A DNA stretch of 60,446 nt from Polyangiaceae bacterium (GCA_023150915.1 JAKLKA010000030.1:1-60446), one strand, 5' to 3'; numbered from the stretch's first letter, positions 39,131 to 50,772 are shown. The notes: generated by a model from the letters alone, not told the origin. Program-made: numbers and translations.

Positions 39131-39504
39131 TCAGTGCTTGGTGGTGGTCTTGGTCTGGGTTGCGCCGCTGCCGGTCGTGGCGCTCTCGGGCTCGGCGCCT
39201 TCGTCGCTCGGCTGCGAGTCGTCGTCTTCTTCGTCCCACGGGTAAGGCGTGGGACCGCCGCTCGGGTCTTCTGCCGCCCAGGGGTACGGGGTCGGACCGC
39301 TCGGATCGCCAGAGGTCACGAGCATGTCGCGCGGCTTGCCGAGGGCGCCGGCAGGACCACCGGGGTCGGGGTTGCCCCCGCCGGGGTCGGAGCCGAGCGC
39401 CGCGCCGTGGGCGCCCACGCCTTCGTGAGCGGGCTCGCCCTCGAGCGCACACCCGGCCGCGCCGAGAGCGATTGCTGCCATCCAGAACCAAAGTTGCCGT
39501 TTCA

Positions 39505-39505
<1 letters not shown>
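39131..39505 (-). CDS. Small lipoprotein with repeated PTPYPW motif
   Basis: 124 residues. The signal peptide ends in a lipobox (ALGAAGC, Cys19). The mature part is low-complexity, rich in Gly, Pro, Asp and Glu, and contains two copies of a unit ending in PTPYPW: DPSGPTPYPWAAE and DPSGGPTPYPWDEE. The two DNA copies differ at four synonymous positions within the six-residue core, so the peptide, not just a recent duplication, appears to be kept. The tail is acidic then Thr-rich. GGAGG (39513-39517) lies 7 nt before the ATG, and the start overlaps the sigma-54 regulator stop (TGATG), so the two are co-translated. I recognise no family. Confidence 0.7.
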
Positions 39506-42978
<3,473 letters not shown>

Positions 42979-42987
42979 GGCACTCGG

Positions 42988-43016
42988 ACCCTAGCGTCGA
43001 ACCGGGGGGTCGGCAA
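42988..43016 (-). promoter_or_regulatory. Candidate promoter TTGCCG - 17 nt - TAGGGT of the sigma-54 regulator
   Basis: TTGCCG matches four of six -35 bases and TAGGGT ends 9 nt before the TTG start. The boxes resemble the sigma-70 housekeeping type and fit the short-leader pattern seen elsewhere in this window. Confidence 0.45.
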
Positions 43017-43043
43017 CGCATTCCAGCTTGATTTCTGCTGGAT

Positions 43044-43883
43044 TTACCGCGTCGAGGGATTCCGCCGAGGGCGCACGCGGCCCGCGGCGCGGAGCACCCG
43101 GGCGACCTCTGCCAGGGCCCCCGGTCGCGCCTCGCCCAGAGCGCGCGCCAGGCCCAGCTGGGCAACCGCGCACGCGCGATATAACTCTTTGATTTCCTTT
43201 GGTTGGCGCTCGAGTGCCTGGAGGTGGCTGGCCACCGCGTCGGCGTCGCCGCGACGGATCGGACCGGTCAGCGCCCGGGGAAGCCCCAAGCGGGTGAGGT
43301 TCTCGGCGACGGTCCTGAGCAGCGCGCCGAGCGCCGGATCGACGTCCCGCGGGGGCGCACCTGCGCCCACGAGCACCTGGCGCCCCGCCGCGGCAAGGGC
43401 AGCAGCGCCGTTCGCGACCAGCGCTGCCGCGGCATGGTACGCGGCAGGCGTCACGCCCGGCCAGCGGCGCGGCAGCCCGCCGAGCGCAAGCACCAGCGCA
43501 CGGGCGCGTGAGACCGCCACGCGCTCGCCGTCCACTCTCCACGACACGCCACGCAGATCCGGGTGCACCCGGTTCGAGGCGAAGCTGGCGAGCGGGTGCG
43601 CGCGACCGACTCCGGCGCAGCGCCCGGTCAGCGGCGCCAGCGCCTCGGGCCCCTGCGCCCCGGCAACATGGATGACGGCGGCGCGCAGCGGTCGCTCGGC
43701 GAGCCGGCGCGCTGCGGCTTCGATGGCATCGTCGCGCACGCACAGCACGACCAGGTCGACGTCGCCGGCGATCGCCGGGACGCGCCCGCGGGACGCAACG
43801 AGCCGGGACCGATGCTGGGTCTGGCTCAGCTTCGCGTGGAGCGCGCGAGCGACCTTGCCGCGACCGACGAACACCACGTTCAT
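43044..43883 (-). CDS. DUF2520 / Rossmann-like NAD(P)-binding protein
   Basis: 279 residues. The N terminus MNVVFVGRGKVARALHAKL is a dinucleotide-binding fold, and VDLVVLCVRDDAIEAAARR and GVGRAHPLASF match the DUF2520 family of reductase-like proteins with an unidentified substrate. The C-terminal helical domain resembles that of pyrroline-5-carboxylate reductase-like enzymes. Its start overlaps the nadD stop (ATGA), so it sits at the end of a three-gene unit. Proximity to nadD suggests a link to pantothenate or NAD metabolism, but this is not shown by the sequence. Confidence 0.75.
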   Translation of the reverse strand: MNVVFVGRGKVARALHAKLSQTQHRSRLVASRGRVPAIAGDVDLVVLCVRDDAIEAAARRLAERPLRAAVIHVAGAQGPEALAPLTGRCAGVGRAHPLASFASNRVHPDLRGVSWRVDGERVAVSRARALVLALGGLPRRWPGVTPAAYHAAAALVANGAAALAAAGRQVLVGAGAPPRDVDPALGALLRTVAENLTRLGLPRALTGPIRRGDADAVASHLQALERQPKEIKELYRACAVAQLGLARALGEARPGALAEVARVLRAAGRVRPRRNPSTR

Positions 43884-44449
43884 CGGTACAGCCCGAGCTT
43901 GTCGATGTGAGCGAGCACGCGGAGCGGCACCAAAGAGGCGACCTGTTCCCCGGCGCGGGTCTCGGGCGATCGCAGCAAGGCACGCACCTGGGTCGACGAC
44001 ACCTCCGGCAAGAGCGCCGCCGGCGCGCGGGGGTGAGGCGCGCCGACCCGGCCGAGCACGATCAGCGGGGCGAGCGCCTCGATCCGATCGAACGAACGCC
44101 ACTTGTCGCGCTCCGAGAGCACGTCGGAGCCGACCACGAAGCGAAGCGCCCAGTGAGGGTGGGTCGCGGCCAGTTTCTCGAGCGTTTGCAGCGTGTAGCT
44201 GGGCGTCGGCAGGCTCTGCTCGACGCACGACAGCTCGACCCCCGGGAGCCAGCCGAAGGCGATCCGCGCGAGCTCGGCGCGGGCAGCGAACGGCGCGAGA
44301 TCTTTGTCGAAAGCGTGCTCGAACACGGGCACGATCAAGACTCGATCGACCTCGCAGCAGGCCAGCACGTAGGTCACCGCCAAGACGTGGGCGACATGCG
44401 GAGGGTTGAAGCTGCCGCCGAACACGGCAACGCGCGTCGAAGCGCTCAC
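43880..44449 (-). CDS. nadD: Nicotinate-nucleotide adenylyltransferase
   Basis: 189 residues, usual length. It joins nicotinate mononucleotide to AMP from ATP to give deamido-NAD in NAD synthesis. The ATP site shows GGSFNPPHVAHVLAV; the normal HxGH is HVAH here, an Ala for Gly change. The C-terminal VSSTQVRALL is the ISSTxxR-type motif. Start ATG 44449 overlaps the upstream stop by 4 nt (ATGA) and its own stop overlaps the next start, so it is translated in a coupled operon. Confidence 0.9.
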   Translation of the reverse strand: MSASTRVAVFGGSFNPPHVAHVLAVTYVLACCEVDRVLIVPVFEHAFDKDLAPFAARAELARIAFGWLPGVELSCVEQSLPTPSYTLQTLEKLAATHPHWALRFVVGSDVLSERDKWRSFDRIEALAPLIVLGRVGAPHPRAPAALLPEVSSTQVRALLRSPETRAGEQVASLVPLRVLAHIDKLGLYR

Positions 44450-45051
44450 GGCTGAACCTTGAGCCGACCGCCGACGGCAGCCACCAGGCGGTCACGCCGA
44501 AGCTCGCGACACTCCCCATCGTAGAGCGTGAGCTCGACCGTCCCCGAGCCGTCGTCGAGGACCATCATGCCGCCGGCGCCCAGGGGCCCCGGCGACAAGA
44601 ACCAACGACTGCCGATGGGTTTGATCATCGGTTCGGCGCTCTTGCCGAACACCAGATAGGTCGCTGAAGCGATGTCGTCCTCGTCGAGCAGCGCCTTGTC
44701 GTTGATCAGCACGGCGACCTTCCCACTGAGAAGCTCGACCAGCCGAGTGTCGGCGCCCGGCAGAGAGCCGAACACCATCAGCCCGAGCCGCTCGCGCTCG
44801 GCTTCCAGGAAGTGATCGATGTCGGCCGGCGCGGCACGACCGCAGCGTGTGGCCGCGCGCTGCCACACCGCTCCCACGCCCGGGTCGTCGCCGACCGCGC
44901 GCGACGCCAGCGCGCCCACCACCCGCTCGAGGGCAGCGTCGAGCCCCAGGTACACGGCGCGATGAACCGCGCGCTCTTTCGACAGGAAGCGAACGGCGCG
45001 CTCGAGCAGGTCGTCGCGATCGAGGGCTGGGCCGATCAAGCCGAGGCGCAT
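44446..45051 (-). CDS. Phosphoesterase-like protein, function unknown
   Basis: 201 residues. The ends recall YfcE-like metallophosphoesterases: a MRLGLIGPALDRDDL start in place of the usual GDxHG, and a FLSPGPLGAGGMMVLDDGSG segment like the closing NPGS region. The central KVAVLINDKALLDEDDI may be the equivalent of a GDxx step, but the metal-binding His/Asp set is largely missing, so it may be inactive or a different family. It is the first gene of the unit with nadD and DUF2520. GGAG lies 4-5 nt before the ATG, and a TAACGT box ends 9 nt before it. Confidence 0.5.
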   Translation of the reverse strand: MRLGLIGPALDRDDLLERAVRFLSKERAVHRAVYLGLDAALERVVGALASRAVGDDPGVGAVWQRAATRCGRAAPADIDHFLEAERERLGLMVFGSLPGADTRLVELLSGKVAVLINDKALLDEDDIASATYLVFGKSAEPMIKPIGSRWFLSPGPLGAGGMMVLDDGSGTVELTLYDGECRELRRDRLVAAVGGRLKVQP

Positions 45052-45060
45052 TCCACTCCA

Positions 45061-45066
45061 ACGTTA
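45061..45066 (-). promoter_or_regulatory. Candidate -10 box TAACGT before the phosphoesterase-like gene
   Basis: Ends 9 nt upstream of the ATG at 45051 on the minus strand. A GGAG lies between it and the ATG, so a leaderless start here would make that ribosome binding site unused; one of the two signals may be chance. Confidence 0.3.
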
Positions 45067-45091
45067 GAGCATTTCGGCCGGCGCTCGGAGA

Positions 45092-45120
45092 TTCCCTGGC
45101 GGAGTCATCCGAGATAGGCT
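45092..45120 (+). promoter_or_regulatory. Candidate promoter TTCCCT - 17 nt - TAGGCT of the [2Fe-2S]/FAD protein
   Basis: TAGGCT (45115-45120) ends 8 nt before ATG 45129. Its ten-base context GAGATAGGCT is identical to that of the kinase promoter at 12696-12705. Confidence 0.5.
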
Positions 45121-45128
45121 CTCGGCCG

Positions 45129-46397
45129 ATGCCCGCGCGGGTGAAACCCCCGGAGAACCCGGTCGAGATCCACCACGACGGGGCCCGCGTGGTCGCCGAG
45201 CGGGGCGAACCGCTGGCCCATGCGTTGATCGCCGCCGATCGGCTACCGGTGGCGCGCAGCCCCAAGCTCCATCGACCCCGCGGCCCGTACTGCCTGCGCG
45301 GCGGCTGCGACGGCTGCCTGGCCCGCGTCGACGGAGAGCCCAACGTGATGACCTGTCTCCGCCCGGCACGCGGGGGGGAAAAGATCGAGACCCAGAACGT
45401 GCTGGGGACGCGAGGCGTCGACGCGCTGCGCGCTGCCGACTTCCTGTTTCCGCGGGGGATCGACCACCACCGCTTGTTCGCCGGCATCCGTGGGGTCTCG
45501 GGCATCGTGCAGAGCTTCGCCCGCCGCGTGGCCGGCCTGGGGACGCTGCCGGACGCGACGCTCTTGCCCACGAGCGCCACCCGCCGCGACGTCGACGTGC
45601 TGGTGATCGGCGGCGGCGCGGCGGGGCTCGCGGCCCTGGCAGAGCTGCCGGAAGGCGCCGTTTTGGTCGACGACGGCACGAGCCCGGGCGGCCGCCAACG
45701 CGCCATCGCACCCGAGCGGGCCCGAGAGCTGGTGTCGAAGGCCACCGGGCGCGGCGGAGAGCTGTACGCCGAAACCACGGCGATTGCGCTCTACCGCGAG
45801 CCCGAGCAGGGCGACGGTCGGCTGCACGCGGTGGCCCTGGGCCCGGCCAGCGCAACGCTGTTCGTGGCGCGGGCCGTGATCGTGGCCAGCGGCCGGCATG
45901 CGCCGGTGGTCGCCTTCGGCGAGAACGACCTCCCCGGCGTCTATGCTGCCGGGGCTGCGCTCGCACTGTGGCGTGGCGGCATTGCGCTGGGGGCGCGGCT
46001 GGCGCTGATCGGCGAGGGCGCGGTGGAAGAGGCCCTGTGCCGCGCGGTGGCGGGCCACGCCGAAGTGATCCGGCTGCGCGAGGTCGACGTGGTGCGAGCC
46101 GTGGGGCGCGCCAAGGTGACGGGCATCGTGCTTCGCGACGGCGGGCGCGAGCGGCGCGAGCGCGTGGATGCCATCGTGGTCGGTGGCCCTGGGTCGCCCG
46201 CGATGGAGCTCGCGGTCCAGGCGGGCGCCACCGTCGAGTTCGACGCCCTGTCGGGCTACCGCCTCCACGCCGACGAGGACGGCCGGCTGGGCCCGGCGCT
46301 GTTCGGCACCGGCAGCCTGGTCGGGTCCGACACCCCGACGGCGTCGGGCGCCGTCACGGGCGTGCGCGTCCGGCGCGAGCTGGCGCTAGGCCCCTGA
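45129..46397 (+). CDS. [2Fe-2S] ferredoxin-FAD fusion oxidoreductase (sarcosine oxidase alpha / HcnAB-like)
   Basis: 422 residues. The N-terminal ferredoxin-like domain has Cys55, Cys60, Cys63 and Cys76 (C-x4-C-x2-C-x12-C), the plant-type [2Fe-2S] ligand set of the Fer2_4 group. From about residue 155 a flavin domain follows with VLVIGGGAAGLAAL, a GGR-type segment (SPGGRQRAI) and ASGRHAPVVAF. This order matches the first half of sarcosine oxidase alpha chains and HcnA-HcnB or proline/hydroxyproline dehydrogenase subunits, but the GcvT-like C-terminal half is missing. No partner subunit lies nearby. The substrate cannot be assigned. Its stop abuts the convergent ccmB stop with no gap. Confidence 0.78.
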   Translation: MPARVKPPENPVEIHHDGARVVAERGEPLAHALIAADRLPVARSPKLHRPRGPYCLRGGCDGCLARVDGEPNVMTCLRPARGGEKIETQNVLGTRGVDALRAADFLFPRGIDHHRLFAGIRGVSGIVQSFARRVAGLGTLPDATLLPTSATRRDVDVLVIGGGAAGLAALAELPEGAVLVDDGTSPGGRQRAIAPERARELVSKATGRGGELYAETTAIALYREPEQGDGRLHAVALGPASATLFVARAVIVASGRHAPVVAFGENDLPGVYAAGAALALWRGGIALGARLALIGEGAVEEALCRAVAGHAEVIRLREVDVVRAVGRAKVTGIVLRDGGRERRERVDAIVVGGPGSPAMELAVQAGATVEFDALSGYRLHADEDGRLGPALFGTGSLVGSDTPTASGAVTGVRVRRELALGP

Positions 46398-47123
46398 TCA
46401 GCTCTCGATCAACGTTCCGAACAGCGCAAGACCGCCGGTGACGAAGATGACGTCGAACAGCGCCATGAGCTTCAGGTAGTCCCCGAGCTCGGCGAGGGGA
46501 ACGCCGCCGAACAGCTCGCGGGTCGCAGCCACCGAAGCGAGCAACGTGGGCGAGAGCAGCGGCAAGAGCACGATGGCCAGCAGCAAGTCGCGCGCCCGGG
46601 TGCGCACCGTCATGGAACCGAACAGCGTGCCGGTCGCGGCGAGGCCCGGCGTCGAGAGCAGACAGATCACCACCAGCGCCGGACCGACGGCGACGAGGTC
46701 GATGGAGAAGAGCAGGGCGGTGAGCGGGATGACCACGGCTTCGACCACGGCCAAGAAGGCCATCAGCCCCAGGGACTTCCCTGCGAAGATGGCCGCCCGC
46801 GAGACCGGCGCGACCAAGAGGCCCGCGAGCGCCGATTCTTCGCGCTCGCGCTGCCAGGCGCGACCCAGGGCGAGCACCGTCGCGAACGCGATGGACAGCC
46901 AGAGGGTACCGGCGGCGACCAGACGCTTGGAGGCCGGGCCGCCGTAGAAGGAAAACGACGAGATGATGACCACCAGCAGCCCGAAGAACGCGCTGGTGGT
47001 GACCACTTCGCCGCTCATCAACTCGATCAACAAGTCTTTCCGCAGAATGACCAGCGTCTGCCGCACGAATCCGGGCGGGCGCCCGGGGCTTTGCGCACGG
47101 TCGGGGCTGGTGGCGCGGGTCAT
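46398..47123 (-). CDS. ccmB: CcmB, haem exporter permease subunit (orphan)
   Basis: 241 residues with about six hydrophobic helices. The N terminus LRKDLLIELMSGEVVTTSAF and the central WQREREESALAGLLVAPVSR follow the CcmB family of ABC permeases for cytochrome c maturation, working with CcmA and CcmC. Neither ccmA, ccmC nor ccmE is adjacent, which is unusual. The C terminus ends in a FVTGGLALFGTLI helix. The start ATG 47123 is 9 nt after a TAGAAT box. It is convergent with the [2Fe-2S]/FAD protein, with no bases between stops. Confidence 0.8.
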   Translation of the reverse strand: MTRATSPDRAQSPGRPPGFVRQTLVILRKDLLIELMSGEVVTTSAFFGLLVVIISSFSFYGGPASKRLVAAGTLWLSIAFATVLALGRAWQREREESALAGLLVAPVSRAAIFAGKSLGLMAFLAVVEAVVIPLTALLFSIDLVAVGPALVVICLLSTPGLAATGTLFGSMTVRTRARDLLLAIVLLPLLSPTLLASVAATRELFGGVPLAELGDYLKLMALFDVIFVTGGLALFGTLIES

Positions 47124-47132
47124 GCGGGCCGC

Positions 47133-47138
47133 ATTCTA
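47133..47138 (-). promoter_or_regulatory. Candidate -10 box TAGAAT of ccmB
   Basis: Ends 9 nt before the ATG at 47123. The overlapping TATAGA could serve instead. No clear -35 box is seen. Confidence 0.4.
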
Positions 47139-47166
47139 TAGCTGGTGCTGGGACGACCGCGCGAAT

Positions 47167-47172
47167 TAGGAT
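47167..47172 (+). promoter_or_regulatory. Candidate -10 box TAGGAT of the DUF2505 gene
   Basis: Ends 7 nt before ATG 47180 and overlaps the alternative ATG 47171, favouring the later start. No clear -35 box is seen. Confidence 0.4.
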
Positions 47173-47179
47173 GCCGGCC

Positions 47180-47686
47180 ATGGCCGACGTCCGCATCGAG
47201 CACACCTACAACTGCAGCGAAGACACCTTCTGGAACAAGCTCTTCTTCGACGACGCCTACAATCAGGGCCTGTTCAAGGACGCCCTCGAGTTTCCCGTCT
47301 ACGAGAAGCTGAAACAGGACGAGACCGACGCCGAGATCCGGCGCAGCATCAACGTGGTGCCGAAGCTCGGTCCGATGCCGGGGCCGCTGAAGGCCGTGAT
47401 CGGCGAGGGCCTGGGCTACCGAGAAGATGGCACCTTCGACAAGAAGGCCCGCCGCTACACCATCGTCATCACGCCCAACAAGCTGGCGGAGAAGGTGACC
47501 ATCAAGGGCACGCTGTACACCAAGCCGCAGGGTGACCATTGCGTGCGCGTGTTCGACTGCACGGTGGTGGCCAAGATCTTCGGCGTCGGCGGCATGCTCG
47601 AAAAGCGGGTCATCGCCGACATGGAAGAGAGCTACAAGCGCGGCGCGGAATTCAGCAACAAGTGGATCGCCGACAAGGGACTGTAG
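47180..47686 (+). CDS. DUF2505 (START-like) family protein
   Basis: 168 residues. The pattern DVRIEHTYNCSEDTFWNKLF at the N terminus, with VVPKLGPMPGPLKAVIG and the ending ADMEESYKRGAEFSNKWI, is that of DUF2505, small proteins with a lipid-binding START/Bet v 1-like fold and unknown function. No signal peptide is seen. Single-gene unit; a hairpin follows after the stop. The ATG 47180 is used rather than 47171 because the latter overlaps a TAGGAT box. Confidence 0.75.
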   Translation: MADVRIEHTYNCSEDTFWNKLFFDDAYNQGLFKDALEFPVYEKLKQDETDAEIRRSINVVPKLGPMPGPLKAVIGEGLGYREDGTFDKKARRYTIVITPNKLAEKVTIKGTLYTKPQGDHCVRVFDCTVVAKIFGVGGMLEKRVIADMEESYKRGAEFSNKWIADKGL

Positions 47687-47704
47687 GAGTCGCAGCCCAG
47701 CCGT

Positions 47705-47725
47705 GAGCGCGCCCTCGGCGCGCTC
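47705..47725. terminator. Hairpin between convergent genes (9-bp stem, CTC loop)
   Basis: GAGCGCGCC-CTC-GGCGCGCTC is a perfect 9-bp inverted repeat between the stops of the DUF2505 and Lys/Ala-rich genes. No T-tract follows on either strand. It may act as a bidirectional terminator; the same layout occurs at 52702-52722. Confidence 0.5.
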
Positions 47726-47737
47726 GGTCGCCGCGCC

Positions 47738-48166
47738 TCACGCGCTGGCGCTGGCGCCCTTGGCCTTCTTGGCCGGCGCCTTCTTCTTGGCCTTGGGTGC
47801 CGCGGCGGGCGCCGCCTTGGCCTTCGCCTCGGCGCGCTTCACACGCCGCGAAGCCGAGAGGTGCAAGTCGACCAGGCGCGGCAGCGGATACTGCTCGATC
47901 CGGGTCTTGTAACCGGCGTCCTTGGTCCGCTTCTCGAGCGTCAAGATGGCGTCGACCAGCTTCGCGCGGGAACCGAAGTCCTTCTTCACCTGCGTGAGCA
48001 GGTCGTGCAGGCGCAAGAGCTTGGCGTTCGAGACGCGGGAGAGGCCCTTGGCGCCATTGACGCGGTCGAGCCAGAGGTCTTTGTCGGCGAGCTTCTGAAC
48101 CGCCTCGACGAGCTTCTCTTTGCTCGCGAAACGCTCGGTGGCTTGGCCCAGGGGAGTCTTCTTCAT
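47738..48166 (-). CDS. Lys/Ala-rich basic protein with histone H1-like tail
   Basis: 142 residues. The first ~110 residues are a soluble helical domain with repeated LV.A....L motifs and no recognised family. The last ~33 residues are built from Lys, Ala and Pro (KAKAAPAAAPKAKKKAPAKK), like the C-terminal tails of histone H1 and of bacterial histone-like proteins, so nucleic acid binding is likely. GGAG lies 6 nt before the ATG at 48166. A 16-bp palindrome (48179-48194) lies just upstream. Confidence 0.6.
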   Translation of the reverse strand: MKKTPLGQATERFASKEKLVEAVQKLADKDLWLDRVNGAKGLSRVSNAKLLRLHDLLTQVKKDFGSRAKLVDAILTLEKRTKDAGYKTRIEQYPLPRLVDLHLSASRRVKRAEAKAKAAPAAAPKAKKKAPAKKAKGASASA

Positions 48167-48178
48167 GGTCGTCTCCAA

Positions 48179-48194
48179 ACGGCCGCGCGGCCGT
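48179..48194. repeat. 16-bp perfect palindrome ACGGCCGCGCGGCCGT
   Basis: Lies 13 nt before the ATG of the Lys/Ala-rich protein and close to its ribosome binding site. It could be an operator or a leader stem that controls translation. Confidence 0.4.
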
Positions 48195-48271
48195 GAGGGC
48201 GGGGCTTCTAGCAGTGCGGCCGGGGCTAGGCAATGCCCCCGGCGCCGAAACCATGCTAACGCGGCGGGCCC

Positions 48272-49711
48272 ATGGGACCGCGCGTGCGTTTCGCCCCTTC
48301 CCCGAGTGGATACCTGCACATCGGTGGAGCCAGGACAGCGCTCTTCAACTGGCTCTGGGCCAAGAGCCAGGGTGGGGTGTTCGTGGTCCGGATCGAGGAC
48401 ACCGACCAGGACCGCAGCAGCCTGGACAGCGTGCGGGCCATCCTGGACGCCCTGACCTGGCTGGGCCTGGACTGGCAAGAGGGCCCCGAGGTCGGTGGCC
48501 CCCACGGGTCGTACTTCCAGAGCGAGCGCAAGCAACTGTACCGCGACGCGGTCGAGCAGCTGATCCGCGAGGGCAAGGCCTACCGCTGCCATTGCACGAA
48601 GGAAGAGCTCGACGCTCAGCGCGCAGCCCTGAAAGAGCGCGACCCGAAAGCCCAGTTCGTCTACCCGGGCACCTGTCGCGACCGGAAAGACGAGCCCGCC
48701 CTGCCGCATGTCGTCCGCTTCAAGTCCCCGAAGCAGGGGTCGACGGATTTCGTCGACAAGGTCTTCGGCGAGATCCGCACGCCCAACGAGGTGCAGCAAG
48801 ATTTCGTCATCGTCCGCACCGACGGCTACCCGCTCTACAACCTGGCGGCGGTGGTCGACGACCATGCGATGGACATCACGCTGGTGGCTCGCGGTCGTGA
48901 CCACATCGGAAACACCCCGCAGCAGGTCCTGCTCTACCAGGCCTTCGGCTGGAAGCCCCCCGAGTTCGCCCACTTGCCCATGATGCTCTCGCCCAAGGGC
49001 GAGAAGCTCAGCAAGCGCCATGCGTCGGTGGCCGTGCAAGACTATCGCGAGCGCGGCTACACACCGGTGGGCGTCTTGAACTACTTGGTGCGGTTCGGCT
49101 GGTCCTCGGGCGACCAGGAGATTTTCAGCCGCGACGAGCTGGTGCGCCTGTTCGACTGGGCGCGCGTCAACAAGAGCGACGGCAAGTTCGACGAGAAAAA
49201 GTTCGCGGACGTGGCCTTCGAGCACCTCAAGCGACCCGAGCTGACCTCGCTCGACGACTATGCGGCCTGGGTCCGTCCTTTCCTGGCCGCCCGGCAGCTC
49301 AGTGACGTGCCCGAGGCCACTTTGACCGCTGCCATCCCCACCATCCGTGAGCGCGCCCGCACCCTGGCCGAGGCCGCGGTCGCCCTCGACTACTACTTCC
49401 GCGACCCGCCCGAGCTGGACCCGCAGGCCCAGGCCAAGGTGTTGGTCCCCGCCGCAGCCCCCCACCTCGCGTGCTTGGCCGAGATCTGCCGCGGCGCCCC
49501 CGAGTTCAGCGTGCACGCGCTGGAAGAAGCCGTGCGTGTCTGGACCGAGCGCGAGCAGATCAAGATGAAGGACGTGGCTCAACCCGCCCGCGTCGCCCTG
49601 ACCGGGCGCACGGCGAGCCCGGGGCTGTTCGAGGTGATGGTCGTGCTGGGGCGCGAGCGCTCGGTCGCCCGCCTCGAGGCTGCCGCCCGGCTCGCCCGAG
49701 GCAGCGCCTGA
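48272..49711 (+). CDS. gltX: Glutamyl-tRNA synthetase
   Basis: 479 residues. It charges tRNA-Glu with glutamate. The class I signatures are PSGYLHIGGARTAL near the N terminus (HIGH-like HIGG) and GEKLSKRHA in the middle (KMSKS-like). Segments FVVRIEDTDQDRS, YRCHCTKEEL and AVVDDHAMDITLV are typical of bacterial GltX. The C-terminal alpha-helical anticodon domain is present and the length is normal. Its leader (48195-48271) contains a possible hairpin CCGGGG ... CCCCGG (48220-48242). The CPBP protease gene follows after 11 nt. Confidence 0.95.
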   Translation: MGPRVRFAPSPSGYLHIGGARTALFNWLWAKSQGGVFVVRIEDTDQDRSSLDSVRAILDALTWLGLDWQEGPEVGGPHGSYFQSERKQLYRDAVEQLIREGKAYRCHCTKEELDAQRAALKERDPKAQFVYPGTCRDRKDEPALPHVVRFKSPKQGSTDFVDKVFGEIRTPNEVQQDFVIVRTDGYPLYNLAAVVDDHAMDITLVARGRDHIGNTPQQVLLYQAFGWKPPEFAHLPMMLSPKGEKLSKRHASVAVQDYRERGYTPVGVLNYLVRFGWSSGDQEIFSRDELVRLFDWARVNKSDGKFDEKKFADVAFEHLKRPELTSLDDYAAWVRPFLAARQLSDVPEATLTAAIPTIRERARTLAEAAVALDYYFRDPPELDPQAQAKVLVPAAAPHLACLAEICRGAPEFSVHALEEAVRVWTEREQIKMKDVAQPARVALTGRTASPGLFEVMVVLGRERSVARLEAAARLARGSA

Positions 49712-49722
49712 GCGGCCCGGCC

Positions 49723-50709
49723 ATGGTCGACGGGCTCGCCAAGCTGGGACCGGAGCTGGCCGAGGGGCTGACCCTGCCGCTCTCGCACCTGGCGCTGCGT
49801 TCGTGGTGGGACGCGCTCTTGGGCTACCCGCCCGTCAAGGCGCTCTTGCCCCTGCCCATCTTGGTGCTGATCGCACCGCTGATCTGGCGCTTCTTCCGGG
49901 AAACGTGGCGAGAGCTGGACCGCGAGGCCACCGTGCACCGCGCGGCGCTGGCAGACAGCGGAAAGTCCGACCTCCGCCCCGCGGCCTGCCTGCTGATCGT
50001 GGCGGCCGTGCTGACGCTCCAAGAGTATTACGGGGGCCGCCAGATCTACGATCAGATGATCCGCCCCACCCTGGCAGACCTCGAACGCGGGGGGTGGGGG
50101 TTCGTCAAGCTGGCCAAGTACGACGAGCTGTACGGCTACGCCTGGTGGGTTGCGAGCCGCGTGATCGGCTACGTGCTGATCCCGCTTCCGCTGTGGAAGC
50201 TGCTGTTCCGAGAAGACCGCCTGCTGGACATGGGGTTCCGGGTGAAGGGCTTCTTCTCCCACCTGTGGATCTACGGCGCCTGCCTGGGGTTCGTGCTCCC
50301 GGCCATGCTGCTGGTGGCGTCGCAGCCCGACTTCGGCGGCTACTACCCGTTCTACAAGCAGAGCTCGCGCAGCTGGTTCGACTTCCTGGCTTGGGAGAGC
50401 ATCTACTTCCTCCAGTTCTTGTCGCTCGAGGCCTTTTTCCGCGGCTGGCTGGTGGGCGCGCTGCGCAAGAGCATGGGGTCCGGCGCGATCTTCGCGATGG
50501 CCGTGCCGTATTGCATGATCCACTACGGCAAGCCTTACCTCGAGGCCCACGGCGCCATCGTCGCCGGCGTGGTGCTCGGCAGCTTGGCGATGCGCACCCG
50601 CAGCATCTACTCCGGCTTCCTGGTCCACATCACCGTCGCCTTCCTGATGGACCTCTTGGCCCTGTGGAAGCGCGGTGGGCTCCCGACCACCCTCTGGGCG
50701 GGCGGCTGA
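49723..50709 (+). CDS. CPBP family intramembrane protease
   Basis: 328 residues with about eight hydrophobic segments. The conserved motif 1 reads EAFFRGWLVGAL (Glu and Arg present, one of the two usual adjacent Glu replaced), motif 2 is MIHYGKP with a His and motif 3 is FLVHITVAFLMD. This places it in the CPBP (CAAX/Abi) membrane protease group, whose substrates are mostly unknown in bacteria. ATG 49723 is 11 nt after the gltX stop. It runs beneath the speA start region with a 74-bp gap. Confidence 0.78.
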   Translation: MVDGLAKLGPELAEGLTLPLSHLALRSWWDALLGYPPVKALLPLPILVLIAPLIWRFFRETWRELDREATVHRAALADSGKSDLRPAACLLIVAAVLTLQEYYGGRQIYDQMIRPTLADLERGGWGFVKLAKYDELYGYAWWVASRVIGYVLIPLPLWKLLFREDRLLDMGFRVKGFFSHLWIYGACLGFVLPAMLLVASQPDFGGYYPFYKQSSRSWFDFLAWESIYFLQFLSLEAFFRGWLVGALRKSMGSGAIFAMAVPYCMIHYGKPYLEAHGAIVAGVVLGSLAMRTRSIYSGFLVHITVAFLMDLLALWKRGGLPTTLWAGG

Positions 50710-50772
50710 CGGCGCGCAGCTTTCGCTTGCGCGGTCGCCGATTGTGCCGTTTGCTTCGGCCGCTGTCCCGTC

